Positions 56,474-64,000 of a DNA stretch of 64,000 nt are shown here, one piece after another; position 1 is the first letter of the stretch, and each line of letters begins with the position of its first letter. The stretch comes from Rhizobiaceae bacterium (lineage in GTDB: Bacteria; Pseudomonadota; Alphaproteobacteria; Rhizobiales; Rhizobiaceae), in contig JAEPOG010000001.1 of assembly GCA_017643025.1 (NCBI GenBank), positions 496,001 to 560,000 on the forward strand, read 5' to 3'. Position numbers and translations under genes: made by a program. The notes under the pieces are model-generated. The model did not search any database. It was not told the DNA's origin and saw nothing but the letters and a program-made list of their open reading frames with translations.

Positions 56474-57593
56474 TCGCTGCGTTCCCTCTGAACTCGGCCA
56501 CCGATTTGCCGCCCGCAATAGCTTCTACCATATCGGCGAGCAACCGCGTGGCTTCCGGGCGCCCCGCGCTTTTCGAAGCAGCGGCCTGAGCCGCCAGCGC
56601 CTTCGGATCGGCGATTGCCGAGCTTATCAACTCCGCCAGTCTTTCCGGCGAAAGCTCCGACTGCGGCACCACCTGCACCCCGCCGGTGGCGGCCAGCGCC
56701 GCGGCGTTCGCCGCCTGGTCATGATCGAGCGCATGCGGATAGGGCACGAGAATGGCGGGGCGGCCGATTGCCGCGATTTCCGACACCGTCGATGCGCCCG
56801 ACCGAGAAATCACCAGATGAGCCGCCGCCATGCGCTCCGCCAGATCGCCGAAAAAAGGCGCAACCTCGGCGTTCACCCCCATCCTCGCATAGGCGTCGCG
56901 CACGCCCGCCTCGTCCTCAGGCCGCGCCTGCTGAGTCAGCTTCAAGCGTTTCTGGAGATCGGCTGGCAGCAGCGCAATTGCCGCCGGTACACCGTTCGCG
57001 AAGAACTGGGCGCCCTGACTACCGCCGAAGACGAGCAGGTTGAACGGCTTTCCCTTCGCAGGTGCTTTAAACGGCACCTTGCTAGCCGCAATCACGGCAG
57101 GGCGAACCGGATTGCCGGTTTCGACAACCTTCGGACCGTGTGTGCCTACAGCCTTCAGGAACCCGCCGGCAATCGCGTTGACGCGAGCAGCGAGTGCCTT
57201 GTTTGCCCGTCCCATGACGGCATTCTGTTCGTGAATGATCGTCGGCACGCCCCGCCGTGTCGCGGCATAGACTGGCGGCAGCGTCGGATAACCGCCGAAG
57301 CCGACGACCGCCTTGGGTTGCACTTTGCCGATCAGCGCCGAGGATTGCCGCACGCCGGTCCAGATCGACCACAGCGTCCGGGCCATGGCGGCCGGATTCC
57401 GCGAACCGAACGTCGCTGATGCAACCGTATGGATTTCCGTCGCAGGGAACTTCCCGGCATAACGCTCCGCGCGGCTGTCGGTGACAAGATCGGTGCGCCA
57501 ACCCCGCGCCTGCAGTTCGTGCGCAAGCGCCTCCGCCGGAAACAGATGGCCGCCGGTCCCGCCAGCCGCCAGGAAGATGGTGCCCTTCTCCAT
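56460..57593 (-). CDS. murG: MurG, lipid II synthase (GlcNAc transferase)
   Basis: Adds GlcNAc to lipid I on the inner face of the membrane, 377 aa. N-terminal [28 protein letters not shown], the C-terminal donor site [20 protein letters not shown], and [15 protein letters not shown]. It starts 1 bp after the ftsW stop and overlaps the murC start. Confidence 0.95.
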   Translation of the reverse strand: MEKGTIFLAAGGTGGHLFPAEALAHELQARGWRTDLVTDSRAERYAGKFPATEIHTVASATFGSRNPAAMARTLWSIWTGVRQSSALIGKVQPKAVVGFGGYPTLPPVYAATRRGVPTIIHEQNAVMGRANKALAARVNAIAGGFLKAVGTHGPKVVETGNPVRPAVIAASKVPFKAPAKGKPFNLLVFGGSQGAQFFANGVPAAIALLPADLQKRLKLTQQARPEDEAGVRDAYARMGVNAEVAPFFGDLAERMAAAHLVISRSGASTVSEIAAIGRPAILVPYPHALDHDQAANAAALAATGGVQVVPQSELSPERLAELISSAIADPKALAAQAAASKSAGRPEATRLLADMVEAIAGGKSVAEFRGNAANENA

Positions 57594-57594
57594 G

Positions 57595-58749
57595 TCAGCG
57601 CGCGGCTTGCATGCCCTGCCATGCGCGCCCGACACCGTGTTGCATGCGCTTTTGCGGCCGCCGCCGGGTCAACGCCAGCACCATGCCCATGGCGATCGCC
57701 ATCGCCAGCAGCGACGAGCCGCCATAGGAGATGAAGGGCAGCGTCATGCCCTTGGCCGGCAGCAGCTGAACGTTGACGCCCATATTGATGATCGACTGGA
57801 AGCCGAAAACCGTCACCAGCCCGGCAATGGCGTAGCGCGGAAAGTCCTCGTTCTCGCGCATCGCGATGAACAAACCGCGCACCACGATGAAGGCGAACAC
57901 CGCCGCGATCATGATGCACAGCAGCAGGCCGAACTCCTCCGCCGCAACCGAGAAAATGAAGTCGGTATGGCTGTCCGGCAGGATGCGTTTCACGGTGCCT
58001 TCGCCCGGCCCCTCACCCAGCCAGCCGCCGCGCATCATCGCCTCGCGGCCGATATCGACCTGGAATGTGTCGCCTTCGCCGGTGAGGAAGCGGTCGATAC
58101 GCTCGGCCACATGCGGGAACGCGCCATAGGCGAGCACCGCGCCGCCCACGGCCGCCGCGCCCAGCGCCACGATCCATATCCATGGCAGGCCGGCCATGAA
58201 GAACATCAGCCCCCAGGTCGCCAGAACCAGTAGCGACTGCCCAAGATCGGGCTGCGCGACGAGCAGCGCCAGAACGACGCCCAGCAGGATCATCGCGAAC
58301 AGATTGCCCGGCACCTCCGGGTGGCGGGCATTTTCGGAGAACAGCCAGGCGCAGATGATGACGAATGCCGGTTTCAGATATTCGGACGGCTGCACCGAAA
58401 TCCCGGCGATGTAGATCCAGCGGCGCGAACCCTTGACCTCGATGCCGAGATAGAGCGCCGCCACCATCAGGAACAGCGAACCCACAAGCATCAGCAACGC
58501 CAGCCGGCGAACATAGCGCTGATCGAGGAACGACACGCCGATCATGATCGCCAGCGCCGGCACCATGAAAGTGATCTGGCGCGTCACGAAGTGGTAGGGA
58601 TCGAGCCCGATACGTTCGGCCACCGGCGGGCTGGCGGCGAACGAAAGCACGATGCCCAGCACCATCAGCGCCAGAAACGCGGCCAGCAGCCAGCGATCGA
58701 CAGTCCACCACCAGTTGGCCACGGGCCCGCGATCGACACGGCTCACCAT
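57595..58749 (-). CDS. ftsW: FtsW, septal peptidoglycan polymerase (SEDS family)
   Basis: Ten-helix SEDS glycosyltransferase of the divisome, 384 aa. Conserved stretches: [40 protein letters not shown] and the large loop ending [20 protein letters not shown], then [20 protein letters not shown]. Its ATG overlaps the murD stop by one base. Confidence 0.95.
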   Translation of the reverse strand: MVSRVDRGPVANWWWTVDRWLLAAFLALMVLGIVLSFAASPPVAERIGLDPYHFVTRQITFMVPALAIMIGVSFLDQRYVRRLALLMLVGSLFLMVAALYLGIEVKGSRRWIYIAGISVQPSEYLKPAFVIICAWLFSENARHPEVPGNLFAMILLGVVLALLVAQPDLGQSLLVLATWGLMFFMAGLPWIWIVALGAAAVGGAVLAYGAFPHVAERIDRFLTGEGDTFQVDIGREAMMRGGWLGEGPGEGTVKRILPDSHTDFIFSVAAEEFGLLLCIMIAAVFAFIVVRGLFIAMRENEDFPRYAIAGLVTVFGFQSIINMGVNVQLLPAKGMTLPFISYGGSSLLAMAIAMGMVLALTRRRPQKRMQHGVGRAWQGMQAAR

Positions 58750-60149
58750 CAGTTCTTTCCCCCAATCGGTTCGGCGCCCGGAAGCGCCAAGACGGCGGCG
58801 CGATAGGCGTCGCCCCGTACCTCGAAATTCCTGAACTGGTCGAAACTCGCACAGGCCGGCGAAAGCAGAACGACGCTTTCGGGGCTTTCGTCCGCGGACG
58901 AATCGGCTGCCGCATGGTCTACCGCAGCTTGCAGCGTTCCGGAAATCTCGAATGGCACCGTTTCGCCAAGAGTCGCCGCAAATGCAGGCGCGGCTTCGCC
59001 GATGAGATAGGCGCGGGCAACGCGCGGGAAATAGCCGCGCAGCGGCTCGATCCCGCCTTCCTTGGGCAGCCCGCCGGCGATCCAGTAGATGCGCTCGAAG
59101 CTCGACAGCGCCGGCGCCGCTGCATCGGAATTCGTCGCTTTGGAATCATTGACGAAGAGCACCCGGCCCCTCCGCGCCACCGGCTCCATGCGGTGCGCAA
59201 GCCCGGGAAAGCTCGCGAGGCCTGCTCTGATCTCGTCGAGGTTCAGCCCGACGGCATGGCAGGCCGCGACAGCGCCAAGCGCATTCTGGGCATTGTGCTC
59301 GCCGCGCAGCGTTGTGATGCCGTCGAGCGAAGCGACATGCTCGCGTTCGCCGCCCGACGCACGATAGAGCTGGGTGCCATCCGCAAAAAGCCCGTCTACA
59401 AGAGCCTTCCGCTTCGAGATGCGCACGACCTTCCGGCCGGAACCGACCAGCTGCTCAGCAATCTTTTGAGAATGCGGGTCGTCCACACCAACGATCGCCG
59501 TATCGCTCTTCTCCACCAGCCGCGCCTTTATCGAGGCGTAGTGTTCCATCGAACCGTGCCGGTCGAGGTGATCAGGCGACAGGTTCAGCAGCAATCCGGC
59601 CGTGGGATCGAGCGAAGGCGCGAGGTCTATCTGGTAGGACGAGCACTCGACGACATGAAAGCGGTCTTTCGCCGACACATCGAGAGTCAGCACCGCGCGG
59701 CCGATATTGCCGCCCATCTGGCAGTCGCGGCCGCTGGCCGCGATGATGTGGGCGATCAGCGCCGTCGTCGTCGACTTGCCGTTGGTGCCCGTAATGGCGA
59801 TGAACGGCGCATCAGGGCACAGCGCGCGACGCTCGCGCGCGAAGAGTTCGACATCACCGATAATCTCGACGCCAGCCGCACGGGCGAGGTCTACCGTCCA
59901 GTGCGGCTTCGGATGAGTAAGCGGCACGCCCGGCGAGAGCACGAGCGCCGCGACATCGCTCCATTCTATACTTCTGAGATCAGCCGTGCCGATCCCCTCA
60001 CCCGCAGCTTTGGCGACGCTGTCCGGATTGTCGTCCCAGGCAATGACATAGGCGTCGCCGGCCGCAAGCGCACGGGCCGTTGCGAGGCCCGAGCCGCCGA
60101 GGCCGAACAGCGCGACCTTCTTTCCAGCGAGGCTGCGTACCGCGATCAA
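58749..60149 (-). CDS. murD: UDP-MurNAc-L-Ala--D-glutamate ligase
   Basis: Adds D-glutamate to UDP-MurNAc-L-Ala, 466 aa. [20 protein letters not shown] at the front, ATP motif [37 protein letters not shown] and [20 protein letters not shown] later. It seems to start with TTG at 60149 (AGGTAGG upstream), 7 bp after the mraY stop. No ATG is better placed. Confidence 0.95.
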   Translation of the reverse strand: MIAVRSLAGKKVALFGLGGSGLATARALAAGDAYVIAWDDNPDSVAKAAGEGIGTADLRSIEWSDVAALVLSPGVPLTHPKPHWTVDLARAAGVEIIGDVELFARERRALCPDAPFIAITGTNGKSTTTALIAHIIAASGRDCQMGGNIGRAVLTLDVSAKDRFHVVECSSYQIDLAPSLDPTAGLLLNLSPDHLDRHGSMEHYASIKARLVEKSDTAIVGVDDPHSQKIAEQLVGSGRKVVRISKRKALVDGLFADGTQLYRASGGEREHVASLDGITTLRGEHNAQNALGAVAACHAVGLNLDEIRAGLASFPGLAHRMEPVARRGRVLFVNDSKATNSDAAAPALSSFERIYWIAGGLPKEGGIEPLRGYFPRVARAYLIGEAAPAFAATLGETVPFEISGTLQAAVDHAAADSSADESPESVVLLSPACASFDQFRNFEVRGDAYRAAVLALPGAEPIGGKN

Positions 60150-60156
60150 GCGCGGC

Positions 60157-61239
60157 CTACCTGAGCTTCAGCGTCGACAGGCCGATCAGCGCCAGGATCA
60201 CCGCGATGATCCAGAAGCGGATGACGATCTGGCTTTCGGTCCAGCCGAGCCGCTCGAAATGGTGGTGGATCGGCGCCATCAGGAAGACGCGCCGCCCGGT
60301 CAGTTTGAAGAAGAATACCTGGATGATGACGGACAGCGCTTCCATGACGAAGAGCCCGCCGATGATGGCGAGCACGATCTCGTGCTTCGTTGCCACGGCA
60401 ACTGTCCCCGTCAGCCCACCCAGTGCCAGCGAGCCGGTGTCGCCCATGAAGATGGCGGCAGGCGGCGCGTTGAACCACAGAAAGCCGAGCCCGGCGCCTA
60501 TCACCGCGCCCAATATGACCGCCAGTTCGCCGGTGCCCGGCACGAAGTGGATCTGCAGATAGTCGGCGAAGACCGCGTTGCCGGAGAGGTAGGCGATGAC
60601 GCCAAAGGCGGCCGCGGCCACCATGATCGGCACGATCGCAAGCCCGTCGAGCCCGTCGGTCAGGTTCACCGCATTGCCGGCGCCGACGATGACGAACGCA
60701 CCGACGACGATGAAAAGCAGGCCGAGATTGATGATCCAGTCTTTGAAGAACGGGAAGGTCAGCGACGACGAAAAAGGCGGCTGGCCGGCGCGCATGATCA
60801 CCCACGCGGCGATTCCCGCGATCAGGAACTCCGCTGCCAGCCGGAACTTGCCGGAAACGCCGAGATGGCTTTGCTTCGTCACCTTCAGGTAGTCGTCATA
60901 GAAACCGATGATGCCGAAGCTCACCGTGACCAGCAGCACGGTCCAGATGTAGACGCTGGATAGGTTGCACCACAGCAGCGCGGAACCGAGTATGCCCGTC
61001 AGCATCATCAGGCCGCCCATCGTCGGCGTGCCAGCCTTCTTGAAATGTGTCTGCGGACCATCTGCCCGGATCGGCTGCCCCTTGCCCTGCCGGATACGCA
61101 GCGCCGCGATGATGCTTGGCCCGAACAGGAAGACGATGATCGCCGAGGTGATCAGCGCCCCCCCGGTCCGGAAGGTGATGTAGCGGAAGACGTTGAAGAC
61201 CGACACCTGGTCGGCGAATTCAACCAGCATCATGAGCAT
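60157..61239 (-). CDS. mraY: Phospho-MurNAc-pentapeptide transferase
   Basis: Membrane enzyme that makes lipid I on undecaprenyl phosphate, 360 aa with about ten helices. Signature sequences: [37 protein letters not shown] with the DDY aspartates, [20 protein letters not shown] and [20 protein letters not shown]. The ATG at 61239 lies inside the end of murF (20-bp overlap). Confidence 0.96.
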   Translation of the reverse strand: MLMMLVEFADQVSVFNVFRYITFRTGGALITSAIIVFLFGPSIIAALRIRQGKGQPIRADGPQTHFKKAGTPTMGGLMMLTGILGSALLWCNLSSVYIWTVLLVTVSFGIIGFYDDYLKVTKQSHLGVSGKFRLAAEFLIAGIAAWVIMRAGQPPFSSSLTFPFFKDWIINLGLLFIVVGAFVIVGAGNAVNLTDGLDGLAIVPIMVAAAAFGVIAYLSGNAVFADYLQIHFVPGTGELAVILGAVIGAGLGFLWFNAPPAAIFMGDTGSLALGGLTGTVAVATKHEIVLAIIGGLFVMEALSVIIQVFFFKLTGRRVFLMAPIHHHFERLGWTESQIVIRFWIIAVILALIGLSTLKLR

Positions 61240-62698
61240 GTTGGTGGTCTCCCCGCTCCTTCGTCGCCGCGGCCCGCCTTTCGCCGGCGGCCGCCGGGAA
61301 TTGCCTGAGCAGAGCCTGAACGATGCGGGCGAAGCCGATACCGTTCGACGATTTTATCATCAGGACGTCCCCCGGCCGCACCGCCGACAGTACGGCAGGC
61401 TCCAGTTCGTCCACGCTCGGCAGATATTCCACTGCCATCGTTTCGCGGAGCTTGCCGTCAAGCACCGCCATTTCAGGCCCACCGAGCAACACCTTGTCCA
61501 CCCCGGCCGCTGCCAGCGGCTCGGCGAGGCCGGCATGTAGCTTTGCCGAATGGTCGCCTAGCTCCAGCATATCGCCGAGAACGGCGATGCGGCGTCCGTT
61601 CTTACCGACCGGCGTAGCGGCCAGCAGCTCGAATGCTGCCCGCATCGATGCAGGATTGGCGTTGTAGCTCTCGTCGATCAGCGTGAAGGTGCCTCGCGGA
61701 TGCCGCAGCCGGTGCTTGCGTCCGCGGCCGGCATCGGGTGCGAAGCTGGCCAGCATGGCGGCGGCCTTGTCGACGTCAGCCCCAGTAAGACTGGCCGCAC
61801 CGAGAGCTGCCAGTGCGTTGCGGGCCATGTGACGCCCCGGCGCGGCAAGCGTGACCGCATGGTCCTTGCCGGCGATCCGCGCCGTAAAGGTCGAACCGCC
61901 CTCGCCCGGCGCAAAATCGACCAGCTTGAACTGGGCCCGGCTGTGTTCGCCGAAACCCCAGACATATTCGATGCCGACGGCGCTGGCCTTTTTCTCGAGC
62001 AGCTTCCAGCGCTCGTCGTCGCGATTGATCAGCGCATTGCCGTCCTTCTCGACGCCCTCGAATATCTCCGCCTTTGCATCGGCGATTTCATCGAGGTTCT
62101 TGAAGTGCCCGAGATGGGCCGCCGCGATCAGCGTCACGATCGCGACATGCGGCCTCACCATCCGCACCAGCGGCCTGATCTCGCCGGCATGGTTCATGCC
62201 GATCTCGAAGATCGCATAGTCTGTGTCGGCCGGCATCCGCGCCAACGAGAGCGGCACGCCCCAATGGTTGTTGAACGACCGGTCGGAGGCATGCACCTTG
62301 CCGGACGGCGCGAGCGCGACCCGCAACAGCTCCTTGGTCGTGGTCTTTCCCGCGGAGCCGGTGACCGCGATGATCTTCGCCTTCGAGCGCGCGCGTGCGG
62401 CAATGCCGACCGCCACCATCGCCTCCAGCACGTCGGGCACAACGATCATCGGCATGGCGAGGCGGCCAAGTGCCGGCAGCTTTGCCTCGGCGACGACCAG
62501 CAGCCCGGCGCCAGCGCCCATGGCGGAGGACGCAAAGTCGTGCCCGTCGACACGGTCGCCCTTGATGGCGAAGAACGCCTCACCCGGCTTCAGCGAACGG
62601 CTGTCAATGGAAATGCCCGTGACATTCTCGGGGAGCCGACCCAGCGGACGGCCGGCCGTCGCCACCAGCAGCTCCTGTCCCGTCCAGAGCTGGCTCAT
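61220..62698 (-). CDS. murF: UDP-MurNAc-tripeptide--D-Ala-D-Ala ligase
   Basis: Adds the D-Ala-D-Ala made by Ddl, 492 aa. [20 protein letters not shown] and the ATP motif [19 protein letters not shown] are typical, as are [20 protein letters not shown] and [20 protein letters not shown]. The ATG overlaps the murE stop (ATGA). The C-terminal tail ([19 protein letters not shown]) is hydrophilic and runs over the mraY start. Confidence 0.95.
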   Translation of the reverse strand: MSQLWTGQELLVATAGRPLGRLPENVTGISIDSRSLKPGEAFFAIKGDRVDGHDFASSAMGAGAGLLVVAEAKLPALGRLAMPMIVVPDVLEAMVAVGIAARARSKAKIIAVTGSAGKTTTKELLRVALAPSGKVHASDRSFNNHWGVPLSLARMPADTDYAIFEIGMNHAGEIRPLVRMVRPHVAIVTLIAAAHLGHFKNLDEIADAKAEIFEGVEKDGNALINRDDERWKLLEKKASAVGIEYVWGFGEHSRAQFKLVDFAPGEGGSTFTARIAGKDHAVTLAAPGRHMARNALAALGAASLTGADVDKAAAMLASFAPDAGRGRKHRLRHPRGTFTLIDESYNANPASMRAAFELLAATPVGKNGRRIAVLGDMLELGDHSAKLHAGLAEPLAAAGVDKVLLGGPEMAVLDGKLRETMAVEYLPSVDELEPAVLSAVRPGDVLMIKSSNGIGFARIVQALLRQFPAAAGERRAAATKERGDHQHAHDAG

Positions 62699-64000
62699 GC
62701 GGCAAGCCCCTGCAGCGCGCGGCGCGCCTCGGCATGGTCGGAGAATGGCAGTGTTTTGTCGCCGATGGTCTGGCCTTCCTCATGCCCCTTGCCGGCGACG
62801 ATCAGCGTATCGCCCGACTGAAGCAGCGCCACCGCTTCGGCGATCGCCTGCCGGCGGTCGCCGATCTCGCGCGCACCTGGCGCTGCGGCCAGAATGGCGG
62901 AGCGTATCGAGCCGGGTTCCTCCGAGCGCGGATTGTCGTCGGTCACGATCACGACGTCGGCAAGGCGCGAGGCGATCTCGCCCATGATCGGGCGCTTGCC
63001 CCTGTCGCGGTCGCCGCCGCAGCCGAACACAACGACGACCCGTCCGGTGGTGAAGGGGCGCACTGCCGCAAGCACATTCTCCAGCGCTTCGGGCTTGTGC
63101 GCGTAGTCGACATAAACCGGCGCACCGTTCGCCTTGGTTCCGACCAGCTCCAGCCGTCCCGAGGCGCCCTTAAGATGCTCGAGCGCCTCCAGACTGGTGT
63201 CGATCGGTGTGCCTGTGGCGACCGCCAGCCCTGCCGCGACAAGCGCGTTGGAAATCTGGAATTCGCCCGCGAGCGGCAGGCGGATTTCATGAATGCGGCC
63301 ATCCGCCTCGATTTCGGCGCGCTGGCGGGCGCGCTCGTGCTCGACCCGCTTGAGCGTCAGCAACTGCCCCTTGCGCCCGACCGTGAGAACGACGCGCCCC
63401 GCGTCTCGCGCGGCCTTCTCGGTCGCTTCCGACCAGATGTCGTCGGCGAAGATCACCGCAGGCGCGGATTTCGGCAGCAGAGTATCGAACAGCCGCATCT
63501 TGGCGCGGTGATACTCCTCGATTGTCGGATGGTAATCGAGGTGGTCGCGCCCGAGATTGGTGAAGCCTCCGGCAGCCAGCTTGACGCCGTCCAGCCGCCG
63601 CTGGTCGAGCCCGTGGCTCGACGCTTCCATGGAGGCGTGCGTGACGCCGGCATCGGCGAGTTCCCGCAGGAGCTTGTGCAGTGCCACCGGGTCCGGCGTC
63701 GTCAGCGAACCGTATTCCGTACGGCCCGGAGCGGTTACGCCCGTCGTGCCGATGCTCGCAGCGGGATGGCCGGCATGTTCCCAGATCTGCCGCAGGAACG
63801 AAGCGACGGATGTCTTGCCGCTCGTGCCGGTAACCGCCGCCATGGTCGCCGGCTGCGCACCGTGGAAATGCGCGGCGGCAAGCGCCAGTGCGCGACGCGG
63901 GTCGTCTACCTCGATAACCGGGACACCGGGCAAGTCTTTGATCGCACCGGGCGCGGCCACGACCGCCACTGCGCCTTTGCCGGCCGCGTCCGCAGCAAAG
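62695..64000 (-). CDS. murE: UDP-MurNAc-dipeptide--meso-diaminopimelate ligase, C-terminal part (cut by window edge)
   Basis: Adds meso-diaminopimelate to the peptidoglycan stem. About 435 residues are visible. The frame runs through to the window edge ([20 protein letters not shown]), so the N-terminus is missing and internal GTGs are not the start. ATP motif [20 protein letters not shown], the Mur-ligase carbamate-lysine region [13 protein letters not shown] and the meso-DAP-specific motif DDNPRSEEP identify the substrate. Farthest upstream gene of the cluster in this window. Confidence 0.95.
   Translation of the reverse strand, partial: FAADAAGKGAVAVVAAPGAIKDLPGVPVIEVDDPRRALALAAAHFHGAQPATMAAVTGTSGKTSVASFLRQIWEHAGHPAASIGTTGVTAPGRTEYGSLTTPDPVALHKLLRELADAGVTHASMEASSHGLDQRRLDGVKLAAGGFTNLGRDHLDYHPTIEEYHRAKMRLFDTLLPKSAPAVIFADDIWSEATEKAARDAGRVVLTVGRKGQLLTLKRVEHERARQRAEIEADGRIHEIRLPLAGEFQISNALVAAGLAVATGTPIDTSLEALEHLKGASGRLELVGTKANGAPVYVDYAHKPEALENVLAAVRPFTTGRVVVVFGCGGDRDRGKRPIMGEIASRLADVVIVTDDNPRSEEPGSIRSAILAAAPGAREIGDRRQAIAEAVALLQSGDTLIVAGKGHEEGQTIGDKTLPFSDHAEARRALQGLAA

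Overview
The window is a chromosomal segment of a GC-rich alphaproteobacterium, most likely Rhizobiales in the Phyllobacteriaceae / Mesorhizobium-Brucella neighbourhood. The evidence is the circularly permuted two-piece tmRNA with tag ANDNYAEARLAA, the alpha-type SspB beside it, DUF1127, DUF2853 and DUF4169 genes, FtsZ with a very long linker, and the gene orders ilvI ... miaA/serB-degP-hflCK-folA-thyA and murEF-mraY-murD-ftsW-murGCB-ddl-ftsQAZ-lpxC-bamD-recN-ligA. Genus is inferred, not proven. Layout: 1-1.8 kb holds the start of ilvI (minus strand, cut by the window edge) with an attenuator and a nearly leaderless leader-peptide gene, then a small conserved protein and an XRE-cupin regulator. 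1.8-5.2 kb holds a HerA-like ATPase, a membrane protein and a diguanylate cyclase. 5.3-13.7 kb is housekeeping: miaA against divergent serB, a GNAT enzyme, a DegP protease, a DUF2065 protein, HflC/HflK, folA, thyA and a YHS protein. 14.2-15.7 kb combines the permuted ssrA gene with sspB, so the ssrA tag and its ClpXP adaptor are neighbours. 15.8-27.7 kb is more accessory: a giant AsmA-like protein that seems to start at CTG, an FAD-linked oxidase, a thioesterase, a dienelactone hydrolase, a MerR-CDF metal efflux pair with a textbook 19-bp-spaced MerR promoter, an unusual epimerase-SPW-VKOR-SPW fusion, and a Na/Ca-type exchanger. 27.8-33.1 kb is the most unusual part. A UvrD helicase carries an in-frame palindromic insertion of about 44 codons. 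It is followed by one strikingly AT-rich gene for a NACHT NTPase (bacterial NLR-like, candidate anti-phage), flanked by a 9-bp direct repeat and followed by the frameshifted, truncated remains of a DUF2306 gene. 33.3-42.8 kb holds small membrane and redox genes (Tat-exported intradiol-like protein, ferric-reductase-like protein, DUF1295, DUF421, cytochrome b561, SCO), an orphan phosphonate-type hexapeptide acetyltransferase, prmA, pepP and azlCD. 42.8-64 kb is the cell-envelope and division cluster on the minus strand, tightly overlapped from murE (cut by the window edge) to murB. The ddl-ftsQAZ block starts behind an intergenic region with six GANTC (CcrM methylation) sites in 112 bp, which suggests cell-cycle control of ddl-ftsQ-ftsA-ftsZ. 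I saw no tRNA, rRNA, CRISPR array or intact insertion sequence.
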